Shown: positions 24,105-37,449, numbered from the stretch's first letter. The stretch is 64,000 nt of DNA from Marsupella aquatica (GCA_973895155.1 OZ316898.1:7626001-7690000), one strand, 5' to 3'. The notes: generated by a model not told the origin, from the sequence alone. Program-made: numbers and translations.

Positions 24105-25194
24105 TTAAGAAACACCATTAATACGAAGGTAAGGGCAATGCCATGTAAAAAAGTGCAGCAAGATCTGACATTGTTTCTTTCTATGAATGGTGGTGTGAGC
24201 AGGCAAAACGAGAGAGACATATCCTGTCCAACTGAAACCTATCTGAAACAGTATATAGAAGAGTTCTTGGCTGGGTACATACGTCGCTTCACTACAACTT
24301 TTGGCCATAAAGAGCCAGCTTGAACTCATGCCACGTAGGCTCATTCTGTGACATGCTATACATTCAACAAGAGCTCCTCTTTGGAAAAGGGAGCCGACCA
24401 TCAAATCAGGAGGATTAAATGACACATTCGGGAAGTAAATTACAGGTTGGTTGAGATCTCGGTCAAGATACATACCAGCCTGCAGACATCACATCCCCGA
24501 TCACATTGACATTTATACTTGCACTTGAAACTATCCCTCTGGATTAATTCTGCTTTTCCAATTCTATCATTTCCTCAGTATTAATGGAATTCAGGTTTGG
24601 CATCGATCAAACGGGCAGGCTGGTCTACATCATAACGAAGATTTAAATGCCTCAAATTAAGTCCATCAAGGCTTCCATGTGCCCCAGCTCCTGTCCTCAT
24701 ATTGCTGCAAATTCTAAGTGCGTATATATATATTCCTGTTCTCCCTGAATGGCTTGCTTTCACTCCATTCTGCAAATATGTACAGATGCATCTCCAGTGA
24801 GAATGCACAATCATAATAACATGTAACATTCCACCAATAAAGTCTCCTAGTTCTCCTTCAGATCGAGGCTTCAATTTTGTTTGAAGCTGTTTGGGCCTAA
24901 AAGTTGATTTTGATGCCGCAAAATCTTGGGGATGCACATACATGCTCAACAAAACCCATAGCAACAAGAGTCACATATGACAGTTCAGAATGACTGTCAA
25001 ATCAATTGCCACATTTCTGAATGTTGCAAGATATAGACATTAGGGACCTTGTGAGGTTCAGTTTCTGCAAATAAAGAAGGAACAAATTCCATGAAGGTTT
25101 TTGCATTAATAATAGAACTTGGCTCCCCATTGATTTTCATTTCTCTTATTTGAGATAGGAAAAAAATCCAAACTGCCCAGGAACTTAAAACCAA
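24105..25194 (-). other. Cluster of minus-strand open frames of unknown origin, possibly a decayed gene
   Basis: Three consecutive minus-strand frames (24997-25194, 24581-24967, 24105-24473) contain fairly protein-like stretches, for example EPHKVPNVYILQ, RSEGELGDFIGGML and VSFNPPDLMVGSLFQRGAL. They could be exons or remnants of one gene. I cannot name a family or connect them with convincing splice sites. Confidence 0.2.
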
Positions 25195-25743
25195 AACTTA
25201 TACCGACAACTACATCACCCATCTGTTTTCTGCAAGTTCTCTTCTTCCTGAAAATTAAACAAACCGTGCTGTCACGAAATGGTCTCCAAGCCTCATAACT
25301 CTAATCCTTCCAGTCAGTGTGGATACCTTGTCATGGGCTTGTACCATAGCTCAACCACTACTTGGGTTGTCATTCATTTGACTCACCTCATTATCTACCC
25401 ACTGTCCTATGTTTGCTATTGGAAAAAACCATACCTTGCCTCAGTAGTAAGGACCCAATCTTGGAAACCCCCCTCATCCCTCCATAGAGCATGTGTACGC
25501 CAAGCCCCCTTTATCACCAATATCTTCCCTGTCTACGTTCATGAAACTGGGTCTCGGGAATATAATGGTTACAGGTTGCCATGCATGGCCAGTCAAACAT
25601 CATTTCTATTAAACCTTTGGGGAAAATAGGCTTCATCTTGATCTTCATAAAAGCCTTGTTCGGCCATCCCGGGCAATCCCGCGGGCAATGCACCGGAATG
25701 ATTTTTCAATGGCAAATGTCAAATCCTAAGTCCTCTTTAAAGG

Positions 25744-27150
25744 TTATATATATTCTGTCGGGTCTGCTTCCAACGCTTGGAAGAAATCCCCAAAGGGATG
25801 AGAAAAAGAAGGTGGTCGGAGCATGACTCTGGGAGTAAACACCTCAGCAAGAAATTGTCTCTCTGCTTCTCTAATAGCTTCTTCACTTCTCTTCCTGTAC
25901 TGAAATTCATTCACAAAGGCCCTCTTCCATCCACTACCTGCAGGAGCTCTCTCCCCACAAGGTCCAAACTCTTCCTTGTACTTATGCTTCCAGAGCTCCT
26001 CATTTGACGTCAGGAACCTAAATTCGGAGCAAGCACATGCAAGATTTCCCAGCGCAATTGGCGGAAGCAAATCCAAAACTTTAATTTTCAATTCCGTGGG
26101 GAGTCTCAGGAGTGATGGGGGAGGAGGAAGCCCATTTTTTTCACACATGAACATTAATAGTGGTAGAGAAAGAGAATCCTTGACCTCCCTCCATAACTCA
26201 AAAATGTCACAAAAAATGTTCTTCCCTATCAATGTTGCTGCTATCATCCGAGCTCCATCTCCAGAATTATCTGTGTTTGCAACCTTACCATCCACAACCG
26301 GCTGCATGGTTGAATCTTTATCCCGCTTGTTACCATAACTGCTGTTGTTGCTCGCTCCAACAGCAACAAAGTTTCCCAATTTTAGATTTTTGTGCAAAAA
26401 CTTTGACACAGACAAACAAACCCGATGAGGACTCCCATCTGTGACAGCACCATAAACCACAAAGGTGTTCCCCACCATCAAGCATCGGAGAAGAACCTCT
26501 TGTCCTAACTCTCGAGTAGTCTCCTGTATGGTGAGCTCAGGGAGTGTGTATGTGAGATTGACAAAGCCAATACCACTTGACCCAGATGGAAGCTCATATC
26601 CACCTAAAGTCCAAGTCCCTTCTTGGGTTGCATTATTGCTGTTGGATCTACCAGTCTCAATCCCGACAAACCCAGTCTCCAGCATTACAGCATGCACAGC
26701 GAGAACTAAAAACATAGAAGGCTGTCGGATATTCTCAAATTCTTTAGTCAACACTCGTTGGAGTAGGTCTGGAATGGGTACCAAATGATGTCTTCCTCCT
26801 CCACTTGGTGCCATTTCTTGCAGTGGCCCTCTTGCATTTATTTCCATTAATGTGACCGGCCCGTGTTCTACCATCGGTGGATTTGACGATGGGACAAGAA
26901 TGACACCACCTGGAGAACTTGTGTTGTCCAATTCCCGTGTAGTTTTTAGGTCCATAGTGGTAGAATCTGAACTTGGCACCTTAGTTTCTGGTTGCTGCCC
27001 TCCTGCAAGAGATGCTGCTTGTCTACAAGCAGCTGCTGCAGCACAAAGTTCCCTTCTTGTAGCGGGAGTGCTCACACCTCTCCCTCCATGGTTTGGGGTT
27101 CCCGCTTGTTGGGGAGGAATTGGCTCAAGCCCATCCATTGAGTGCACCAA
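25744..27150 (-). pseudogene. F-box/FP-domain gene, copy 2, probably decaying
   Basis: This 468-codon frame is about 85% identical in protein to copy 1 (17449-18693) over the FP-like and F-box regions. It keeps about 100 additional residues upstream, a linker rich in Pro, Ala and Ser. The frame stops early at TAT-ATA-TAA, while recognisable homology to the copy 1 C-terminal tail continues out of frame to about 25625, so the last 40 or so residues are lost. No ATG opens the frame: the first codon of the open stretch is TTG at 27150, an in-frame TAG lies a few codons further upstream, and the first in-frame ATG is at 27138. The SAC3C-like leader is absent. It could still be expressed as a shorter protein, but the lost tail, broken upstream part and missing leader favour a pseudogene or an old processed copy. 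Confidence 0.65.
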
Positions 27151-27169
27151 GGCTCTGGCAACCCTTGAC

Positions 27170-27376
27170 TACTCTATAGGATTTGCACTTCCAACAAGTC
27201 AAGAGATGGGCTCCCAATAAGACTAAGGGGAGAAAAACCTCCTTAATTGATAATGTAGTATACAAGATCCCCAATTTATTGTCACCCAAAGAAAGGAGGA
27301 CACTGCCAGGGCCCTGGATCTTTTCCTCTAGCGTCTTATTGAAGGATAGGCTGAATGAGGAGGTTAGTAAGGACAC
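27170..27376 (-). pseudogene. Possible ubiquitin-like-domain remnant upstream of F-box copy 2
   Basis: In a different frame from the F-box remnant, this minus-strand stretch includes SLSFNKTLEEKIQGPGSVL and LSLGDNKLGILYTTLS. The pattern resembles the second half of the ubiquitin-like domain of SKIP22-type proteins (LSLN-K, then LxSLG and a Gly-Asp/Leu-Leu turn). If this is right, copy 2 once had the whole architecture and a frameshift now separates the two parts. The match is by eye and weak. Confidence 0.35.
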
Positions 27377-29930
27377 CAGTGGCCCTAACCCTGTAAGGTA
27401 GAGAGGAGTGGAATTTCCACCCTAGTTGTTGACCCCCGCTTGCTGCACGCCCTCACTCTCAATTTGATGCTGGCCATGGCCAATCCCGCTTGCTGAATTC
27501 TGGAGTCGACAGGTATACTAATATGACTTGGATGGATCAACTCATGATGAATACTACACTGCGCTTTGGAATTGAACGGTCTCACAAACTAAGAAGAGAA
27601 GTAGGTCAAGCAAGGAAGACAAATCCTTACAAGTGGAGTTAAGTGAATGCCAAACAAAACATGAAGCTGTAGAATTGAGCAGCGCCTTCACGTACAGATG
27701 TCAACCATAGACAAACCCTTGCAAGGCGAAGGAAACACAAAGCGATTGTATGTCAGAAACCATTGATCCATCCAGAACCCACCGACCACCTTGTTCGCGA
27801 TGAAAATGGGTAGTTGTGCATTCCAATTACCATCTCTAGGAAGAGGCTGGCACCCAAGATCAAACCACTGTAGACGCTATCTTCAAGAGGAATGCAAGGA
27901 TCAAAGAGTTTTGTATTGACGAACCATCCAAAAAGTTTCCTGCAAAACCAAATTGTACTTGCTCTTTGCCACCAATGTAAGCTGCCAGTCAGATTTCCCA
28001 ATAGCCATGCAAATTTTACAATTCTTGAGACTGCCACCCTCAGTGAAGCGTTTAGCTTGCTTGCCAAGTAGATACTTCCAGATGTAATTGAAATGAAAAA
28101 TAAATTAAAATTCACACAGGCCGTTTCTAAGAAGCTAAAGTGGGTCTTTAGGCCTTTAGTGGGTGCAGAGAATTATAGTTCAAGCCATGAGCATTCACAT
28201 TATGTCACTGGTTAGATTTTGGTTTCACTTTATCTTTATCTTTAGTGTAACACATTCTATCCAGGAAAGTTGGCATTTGGACGCAGTCTATTCTGGTTGT
28301 GGAAGTCCATCCAAGCTTATTAGAAAAACCTCAGGTCCATCCGACCATAATGTTTAAAGGATAAGGCTGGGAATTAGGTGTATCGATGAGAAGCCTTTTA
28401 GCTATTCTGGTCTTCAGGATAAGAATCAGACAATTGAACGAAGGGCATGGAAATAAGTGGGACAGAAGTGGGATAATTACTTAATTTTCTTTTTTGTTTT
28501 GAGATAAGTTATATTAGGTGAGCCTCCATTACCATAGGTTCAGGCCTAGGTTGCTTAATCAATTACGCAAGGCCAATGGGGCATTATTCAACTAATAATT
28601 GGCTGTTGCAAATCTAGGAATTATGTCTCTTGACATTATTGTGTAGGAGATCAGACATTGGCAATTAACAGTTTGTCTAGCCTGCACCAAAATCAAACGT
28701 TGAAAGGTAGTCAGACTAGTGAGCAAATTACAAGGCTCATTTCTGAGTCAACTTCCAATAACTACTAGACCACACCTGTCCACTAAAATCATTTTGATGT
28801 GTAATAGATCAGTCTAAGTTCTTACATTATTAGTCTAACATGTCTTTCCAATAATACTAGATCAATTATATTGACATCGAATATTGGACATATAACTCAA
28901 TTATTTGACGTTGCGGGCATTTAAGATGTAGACATCCACTATAGAGAGGATTTTGATGTCCAAATTATTGTCAATTGATTTATATTTCTATATGCCAACA
29001 AATTGGATGTCAAATGGATACACTGCAAACTTATTTGTGTTCTATAAGTTTGTGTCTCTATGAAGTTCTTATCACACACTTCTATCATTACCACCGCCAG
29101 TATATGTGGTTGAAGAGTGAAAATTTACCTGAAATCATGACTTGTATGTGCATTATTGTTTAAACACAAAACAAATTAATTGAACATAAGAATACATCCT
29201 GATCAATCCAACTACCTACATCAGGATGGATTCTTAATTTACAATCACTTAATCATAATGTTAGTATTTTTTTTGCCTCAACTCATAGCAACAATCCAAA
29301 ATATGTGTCACAAGTGTGATTTAAAATCTTTGTTGCAAGGAACTATATCCGAATCTAGATTGTTCAATCCAATCAAATAAGAGTCAACACATCTTTCCAT
29401 CAGAAAGCTATACAAGCATGATAGCACTAACATTGCTAGCAAAACATGAAATGGTTATTATCCTTTTTCATAAAATCATTTGAGGGCAATGCAAGCTAGA
29501 ATTTTATACTATCTAATCAAGGTCTGGTTATAATTTGCATACCAATTTTCAATTTAGAGAAAGTTGGAATTGCGTGCCATTGCAGTCTGGGTATATTTGA
29601 GCACCAACTTTCCAAAATTGAGCAAAAGTTTGAATGGCATGTCTGTTCTAATTATTTATGTCTTAGTGTTTAAGTCACTGGCATGTTCATATCTACACAT
29701 TATTTATGGTACCTATATGGATACAATATGTCAATTTTTGTTAGTTTCTTAGTTCACTACTATGACAACTTCAATTCTAAGGATTGCATTATTAAGTAAG
29801 AAATCTATTGTATTGTAAAGTTAGATTTTCATTATGAATGCTCACAAAAAAATTTCATTTGATGAAAATACTAGGTTATCAAATAGTCACAATGGGGTCA
29901 CAATCTCCCCATTTTGATACCCAATTCATG
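27377..29930. other. Intergenic, no gene recognised
   Basis: A 120-codon minus-strand frame at 27753-28115 has no recognisable motif. The rest is AT-rich with short frames only. Confidence 0.4.
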
Positions 29931-29937
29931 GTAATTA

Positions 29938-30117
29938 TTAGTCCGAGGAGTAAGAGGACCCTGACTCACTTTCATAACCTCCACCTCCACCTCCACCTCC
30001 ACATCCACAACAACAGGGGCAACAACATGGGCAACAACATGTGGCTATTGGAGTAAGCAACGAAAGCAATTGTGGACAGGCTGATACTACTTTGACGACA
30101 GTTAAAGCTAAGCCCAT
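29938..30117 (-). other. Small Cys/Gly-rich open frame, 59 codons
   Basis: From the ATG at 30117 the frame encodes a hydrophobic stretch (MGLALTVVKVVSACPQLLSL), then CCCPCCCPCCCGCG, a polyglycine run and an acidic-serine tail ending SSYSSD. The Cys and Gly tracts come from short trinucleotide and hexanucleotide repeats in the DNA, so the frame could be accidental. The hydrophobic start and hydrophilic tail fit a small secreted or acylated peptide. No promoter or homolog is evident. Confidence 0.25.
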
Positions 30118-30196
30118 GGAAACTGGTTTGTCCTTCACACACCTGCTTATTTGCTACCCCCAGGCCAGGACCTTCCTCTAGTCGCTTGTAATGCAT

Positions 30197-31900
30197 GAGA
30201 CCCTAACTAGGTGAGATGTACTATGTTTACAAATCACACTTGGATCTTGGTTGTTCTCCCTGCTTGCATCAAAATAATTATGTGAGTTGGGAACAACTTT
30301 CATTTCACCGTTCCTTTCATTGTGCCCCCTCTTGGTACCTATTGCTCTTTGAAAGCAAAAAGCAGGGGATTCGTTTTTGAACAAATTTGCCACCCATGGC
30401 ATGATCAATGGATGCAGATGTGGACCAGTCTTGGGGCCCCTGTATTGTAATTTTTATTGTACAACCGCAGGGAGCGAGATGCAGGAAAGCCAAATGATAG
30501 CCCTGGATTTAATTGTAGGCTTTTTAATTGAAGACCTTGTCAAACAGCAGCAAGCATTTCTTAGAATGTGAATGCATCAAAATCTAATGTGAGTAGTCAG
30601 AGAAGAGGTGCTAGCGCAAAGCATTGTAAGTATCTTAGTAAAGACACCAACTATTGACCATGAGTTTTATCAAGGTTATTTGTTATCACAATAATTCTAT
30701 TTTAAAATGGAGTTACTTTCCTGGCTCAGGGGATCACTTTGTCATTTTCATTGTCAATGATTAGTTATTTTGGCCCCCACCCACCCGCAGAAGCCTGTAC
30801 CCATTGCATGGTTCCCTCCCCCTCTTCAGGATAAATAAAAATAATAAATCGTTTCCATAAACAGGAAACCAAAACATATATTCCTAACAAAATGATTAAT
30901 ATACCCAACCATAAGCTAATGACTGTCTGAAGGTTATTGCTCAGTCAGATTGCATTCATTAGATGTAGTGTACTATTACAAGAAGAGCTTACAATATCTC
31001 CGGCTCAGGGGCTCACTTTTTTCCAAATCACCCATCACGTGCAAAAAGAAAGGGTTTTAAAATTTGATTTTGCAGAAGACTTACTAAGCACTTACTAAGG
31101 CACTTACTAAGGCATCACTAGTCACTAACTAAATTAAAAATAACTAACAGCATTCAGATAAAGCTGGAGTATTTGCATTAAGGGTGCAGAGATGTGAACA
31201 TTGAAGCTAGCAAAAATTCAAATGTAGCTTCATTGTCAACTATTTTCTAAACCAGAAGCACAGAAACTCGCAGATCAGGCTTTCGCTTAGATTCTTGAAA
31301 CAAGAATGGCACATGATACTAAAATCGTTACTAGCACATACAATCACACGCTGGAATCTCGAGAAATCGAGTGGCTTTCCAAGTAGGTGTGCTCTGTACC
31401 CTGGTTGCAAAGAATCACCTTAAGCCATCACTAACCAATATAAAAATCCCACTAAAGAATTGTTGGCCACCGAATACCTACGACTCGGACTAGGATTCCC
31501 AATGGCTGATTGAAGCACCATACCCAGCTCACCCATCTGTACCCAGGGCCGACGTCAGGGAATCATTGAGGCTCTGCAAATTCAAGCTTACCAGTGTGAG
31601 AACCCGTCCGGGTTGACAAGTGACCTGATAATATTCAACAATTTATATGTCTATTTCCGTTCCAAGGACATTCTGTATAATTCCTATGCCAAATCCTAGA
31701 AACTGAGGAGAGACAACAGATAAGGGAACTGGTCCAAGCAGTTTTTTCTTACCAAAACAAATTTAGAAAGCAGGCAAACCGTGCTCCTTTCACACCAATA
31801 GCAGGCAATCATGTTTCTAAGTTATGGATAGTTCAGAAACTCACTAGGACAGTAGGTAAAAGGCAAATCGCAAACGGAAGTCCGGACAATTTGCGGAAAG
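30197..31900. other. Intergenic, no gene recognised
   Basis: No coding content can be supported. The last few hundred bases are probably the 3' flank of the phosphatase gene that ends at 31904. Confidence 0.45.
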
Positions 31901-31903
31901 ACA

Positions 31904-33058
31904 TTATCGAGCACAGGTTGGTCTTTGCGGAATGACATTATCGAGCACAGGTTCGTCAAAATCAGGGACTCTCCTGCTTTCCATATCTCTAGCAAGAAGC
32001 ACCTTACTTCTAAAAAGTTCTGACTTCGAGGGTTGTTTCATTGACCAAGACAAGCGACGTGTGCATCGGATGTGAAACTTACTCCATTTTAGTAGGCTCT
32101 CTCTCTGTGGCTTATTCAATCGTGCTCGCGGCCGTACACTTTTGATGAGTTTCTCAGCCTCACTCCATGTCGCTGCCAGGTTTAATTCTACCAACAAAGC
32201 ACACATTACAGTGACACTGCGTCCGTGTCCTGCAATCACATCACACGGACACATCACTAGAGGAGAGCATCCTGAAATAAGACGAGCTGATACCAAAGAA
32301 CGACAGACACAGGGCTTTATAGTCTACCAGTGAAACCCAAATCCATCAGTGTCAGGAAAAGGCACGGGCAGTTGCACGCGAGGACATGAATAGCTATTTC
32401 AAAGCTGAATCATTAATGAAGGAGCAAAATGAATCTGCTAAACAAAGCATAGGCAAGTGAAACTATGAAATATGCGAATTGAAGCCGCTGAGAGTTCAAG
32501 ACAAGCACATTACTCACCAAAGGCACAATGAATATATACTGGGCGATTCTCTTGTGTCTTTTTGTTCAGTGCCCACCTCACAGCTAGCTCAATATCTTCA
32601 GGTCTTGGGCCTCGTGAATCCCAAGTAGGGATGTTCAAATATGGAAGCCCTGGTGAATGTGGTGGCCGAGGTAGCTCACATGTGCAATCTACAACAGCTG
32701 GATTGCCAGGAGGCATATCTCCAGCATTTATAGGCCAGCCTCCCACAAACAAACCTGGACTTACTTCATCGTACACTGCCTCCTTGCTTCTCATTCTTCT
32801 CAGCAGAACGTATGCTCTGAGACCATATAGATAGGGATAAAAAGTGGCATACGACCACCAGGGAAAATCTCCATCAGAGGTCTTGCCAAAAAGGGCAGGT
32901 TTGTTCACACTAGGGTGTGCTGCGATGGCAGCAGTAAAGCCCACCAATGATGCTTGCAAAATGGGGAGAAGGATGTACGAGGGAGCATGGTTCCTCAAGC
33001 TTATGTATGAACCCAAAAGAATTGTTGATGGAATTGTAACAATGACAGATATTCCCAT
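31904..33058 (-). CDS. Membrane-anchored dual-specificity phosphatase-like protein
   Basis: Two exons, 33058-32518 and 32229-31904, with a 288-bp GT-AG intron (32517-32230), give 288 residues. Residues about 2-48 hold two hydrophobic segments, suggesting a membrane anchor. The phosphatase part includes the substrate-loop-like VSPGLFVGGWP and a WDSRGP stretch at about 145-150 that may supply the general acid. The P-loop HCAFGHGRS fits C-x5-R with Cys178 and Arg184 and is split by the intron after the first base of Gly181. The architecture resembles the plant proteins annotated as YnbD-like. The C-terminus is uncertain: a GTAAGT inside exon 2, at TGGA|GTAAGT near 32086, could start another intron and replace the last 60 or so residues. 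The substrate is unknown. Confidence 0.75.
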
Positions 33059-36000
33059 GATTCCTTAAGTGGCTATGTCTCTGAGACTGAGCCTTCCTCC
33101 CCAACAGGCTCTAAAGGTGTGGTGAATTTCGCAAAATTTACGGTGATTGTAGATGCTTTATGACCCGCCCTTCAAAAACACTTTCTATTGCTTCAAAGAG
33201 ATCCTCCTTGATCATCCTGCAACTTTTCTCCTGCCTTTTTCACCATTGGGAATCTTTCCAAGGCTGAGCGTCCTCGCCTTTCCAGTGGCCCTCCAGCAAC
33301 AACGTAATCGTATCACACTTTGTGTCCTGTTTCAGAGGAATTTGACGTCCACCAATATCAAGTTAGCGTTTAGACAAAAGCAGAAAGAAAGTCGAGAAAG
33401 CAGAGCAGGAACCAGAAGGCGTCTTGTAAACTTAATCCAAAAGTTCCATAAAGTGAAAGGAGTTGGGAGTAATCGCTCCTTCTGAAGCCAAAATTGTAAG
33501 AAGCTCACAAGAGCACTCGTAAGGGTGAGTCAGCATACAAATTACGAATTTATCTAGGAGGGGCCTCCCAAGACAAATCATTGATGAACTAAAACTACGA
33601 GAAATGCAAATATGAGAGCTTGCTCGAAGGGAACCAGTGGCTCATAGAAATCTCAATTGAGATTGACGGCCAGCCATGGCCATCCTGCGGTCAGATGACT
33701 ACCCAGCTTGACACGACTCCGCGGCTGGTGCTTAAAGCCCACTCTTCTCGCTACAGCTTGCTTACGATCATGCTCAACAAGAGTCAATCTCTTAGCCCTA
33801 GTTTTCACCCCACGAGCCCCTTGCGAACCTTTCATAGAGCAACCTTCCCCCCTTAACGCATGTACTTTCCCATCATATCCAACAGGATCGTGCACAGAAT
33901 CTTGCCACCAATTCAAGGAAAAAATCGAAACAAAGCTTTCCAAGCAAAACGTTACAATGTGCAATACCTCAGGACTGTGTTGATGTGTTCTCCGTCCCGC
34001 ACTTGGCTCTTCACATGGGGAGCAACCTCCAAGTTGAATCACTCTGGCAGCTTTTTGTCTCACCGGATTCACCCGACAAGCAAGCAGCTCACTGGATCAG
34101 GACAGAATTGATTTCCTTCGAGTCACCAAACACAAACCCCCTCGACGATTACAGTGCTGCAATGCTGCCGACCATCACAGCACCGACGTACCTTTCGATC
34201 TCTTGCTCTGTCTCAGGTGTGCCTCTCGCGAAGTAGTGGGGAGGAACCAAGGGACAGACTGTTTGTGGGACATGATCGACCCACTAACTTCCATTTCAGA
34301 TCTTTTCGAAAGGGGACATCTTTTCGGGAACTACTATGTACTAGTGAGGATCAGGTCACCACAATAAATAAATTATGTATACTGTTAAGGAAGCTGACTG
34401 TGACGTATATTGTTGCATACTCGAGGAGACAGTATATGGGAGGAAATGTATCTCATTAGAGCATCTGCACCGATATAGTCAAATGCACCTGTAACCTCTA
34501 CAATGCATACAGAGGTTGATTTTGGAGGGATGGCTTTCCAGGGGTGCCCCCTATCTCTAAATAAATGGCGGCCAGTCTTTATTTAGGAGAGAGACCTTTA
34601 TGCTTACCTCTATGAGCAAGCAATCTTTACTTCACTGGGTGATGTAAGCATTGACCTACACATTGACTAATGCCTGGATGCACCATTTGATTGTATCTCT
34701 GTGCTCCATGCAGACCATATCAAGTACATTCAACATTATGAGATGTAATCATAAGCAAAAGTGCTATTAATAGTGGCAGCAGGTTAAAGCCACAAAGGGT
34801 TAAGAATCATCCACACATCCTTAATGGAAAACTTGAGTCCCTAAGATGGAATGTTAAGCCCGGTGGACCTAAGGATTTAATATGAAGCCCCCATGGACTT
34901 CCAAATCTTGGATGGATTGACTCATAACATCAAAAAATGCTTGAATAACACTATTTATAGTCTTAACTGAAATGTGATCTACAAAAGGGGCTCCTGACCG
35001 TTTGCAGCTGGTTTCCAATAGTTCACATAATGGTTAGTCTAGGCTACAAACAAACTACTCAGGGAGTCCCTCACAAACATGAAACATCAGTTGGCGATTA
35101 GTTTATAATATTTGACCAGTTTTGCACTCATTAGCAATTAAGAAACATAGTCATTTTCAATATAGGCTTGGAGAGCAAGAATGTTGTCTCCAACTTTGGC
35201 TTAAAAGCTAGGGGCACAAAGATTATCTTTGAATTTAAATTGAGGGATGGAATAAACCTATTTTCCTCAAATGAGCATACACACTTGAGATTAATATTTT
35301 CCAGAAACCTGTAGGGTCGGATTGTAAATTATAATTCTTCCATTGACTGTGTGTCACATTTGCACAGGTCACAACTACTACTTTAAGATATAGACCTATC
35401 CACAAAGGTCATGACTACCTTAGCAACTTTTACAAAAAGTTGTCAAGAAATACCCTATCCGCAAACTTGCTTAACCAGACATGACTGGTGAGTGACTATT
35501 TTTTGACTAAAAGATGCAACAAGACAAAAGCATGACAACAGGTCATTCATGGTATGGAAGATCCGTTCAATGTGTCGGCACGTGCTGTGTGACACAGTTC
35601 ACCATATGCTGCTGATATCTTATGTGCACAACCAAAAAGGTCCCTTTTTGCATGTAAAGAGTTAAGGGTCAATGACCACAAGAAACTCCATACCATCAGG
35701 AGATGGCACACAGGCAAGAGAGAGGGCTGGCCACAAGGAGTGACCACAAGAAACCAGACTCCTTGTGTCCATTACTGCATTCTTAGAGGACTGGTTCGCT
35801 TGCAAAGAGATGTGCTTTCTTAGTACACTAACTGAATCACTTGTTTGGTTGATGAGCTCCACTATCTCTCATCACGCAGGCATTACCACCGGCTCTAAAT
35901 GCCTGGCCAGTGATGAGTTTTGCAAGAGCGGCTTACAACTACTCACATTTTCCTATTCCCACCCAACTGTGCCAAGTCAAAACCGGCTGCCCCGGCCGGC

Positions 36001-37430
36001 CTGCCAGAAATTGCCTCCCACTCTTCACTTGGTGACATTGAGCACAGCAATTCCCTCACTCAACATCCTCACGCATCCCCGCATGCATCTCCCTAGACAG
36101 ACCTGATATAATAACCTTGGGACACATGGAATGATGGCCATCTTCGTAATGAAACAGACATCATACTATGTTCATTGTAGATGTTTTGTGTGGGGATTGG
36201 GTGTGGGTGGGGATCACAGTTGGGTGCTATAGGCCAAAGAACATTTACTGGCCCATCACTCGCATTGCCCACCACTCACCTTGCCAGAGTTCCCAATACT
36301 GATTTAGGTTGATGGTTCCTTGGAAACTCATTTAATATCACAAGTCAGGTTCATCTGCTATGTCCAAGGGGCAGTGCATGGGACCCAACAGCTAGCAATA
36401 CAGGAAAGTTTGTCCAAAATCAGTACCTCAATCTATACCAGGTCCCAATTACAGTGTGAGGTGGGAATTCTCTCAGGCTTGAGGCCCACGGTTTTGTGGC
36501 ACTCTTGGTCTCCAAACAAAGAATGGGGCTTCGGAGTCTGTCCCCTTGCTTGCTTTAAAGCTTAAAAAAAGAAAAGAAAGAAAGAAAGAAAGAAAGAGTA
36601 AGCCCTGATCTGATAGTACAGATTTTTCAGTTTTGTTTAGTTTACCCTAAGTAGCTATCATGGTGAAATGAAACTCAGCCCCAACCCTTACTGGATAATT
36701 GTACTCTGCACTTGAAATCTACTTCACCGGCCCCACCATAGATTGAAATCTTGAAGATCCAACAACTTACCAAGTAGAATGTCAAATCCGTATATTTTCA
36801 TCCAAATATTAAGGAAAGACCCTATTCATCTTAAGCCAATAGGGTTGGACATAACTTTGTGAGTTCATTTAGTGGGTTTGGTCAACACCCAATTAGAGTA
36901 ATTAAGGCTCTCCACTTAGGGTTGCAGATGCTGTTTGAGTGGCCCAATGACTGTTGTGTACTCCGGCCATTGTTGATAGGGATCAATTGCTGCCATAGCA
37001 TGAATCTGGCACTTCAGTTTGGCATGCCACCACTGTAGATGGGAGGCCATGGTAATTACAATCAGGAGTGATTCAATCAAATGCACAAAGATGTAGACAA
37101 GTTTGCTTGTGAATTGTACAACTCATGAGTTGGTATTGGCATTTGGCACATGTTTCCTGTCAAGGTTGGGAGAGATCTCAATTTGCAATTTGCACTCCAA
37201 TGCACACAATTCAAAGTTTGGGAGACTTGTGTACCTGGTTTGAACTTATAGAGTTATATTTTTAGCGCATAACCCTGGAGTACACTACCTGCCCCCGCCA
37301 ATAGTGTGTGTCAAAAGAGACTCGCCACTTTGGGCAATAAGGGGTCAGCTTACCAGGCCCCGTTTGAACTGACGGGCAACTTGCCGAGTTGTTGGGCACG
37401 TCAACTCGTCACTTGCTGAGCGGAAATTGA
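33059..37430. other. Intergenic, no gene recognised
   Basis: The first kilobase probably contains the upstream region of the phosphatase gene. The longer frames at 33153-33485 and 33653-34072 have no recognisable domain. The rest, to 37.4 kb, is AT-rich with no supported gene. Confidence 0.45.
36563..36597. repeat. A-rich/(GAAA)n tract, possible retroposon tail
   Basis: TTAAAAAAAG leads into about seven GAAA units. The preceding 120 bases have a G/T-rich character and a GCTTTAAAGC end that loosely resembles the tail of the SINE-like element at 21021-21363. Confidence 0.5.
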
Positions 37431-37449
37431 TCCAAATGTCGGATATTCT

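Noticed and set aside
33653-34072. 139-codon minus-strand frame upstream of the phosphatase gene
   Set aside because: It has no recognisable family, and plus-strand frames of similar length overlap it, as expected of stop-poor noncoding DNA.
34455-34640. Miniature element starting GAGCATCTGCACC
   Set aside because: The start resembles some plant element ends, but I could find no matching inverted end or target duplication.
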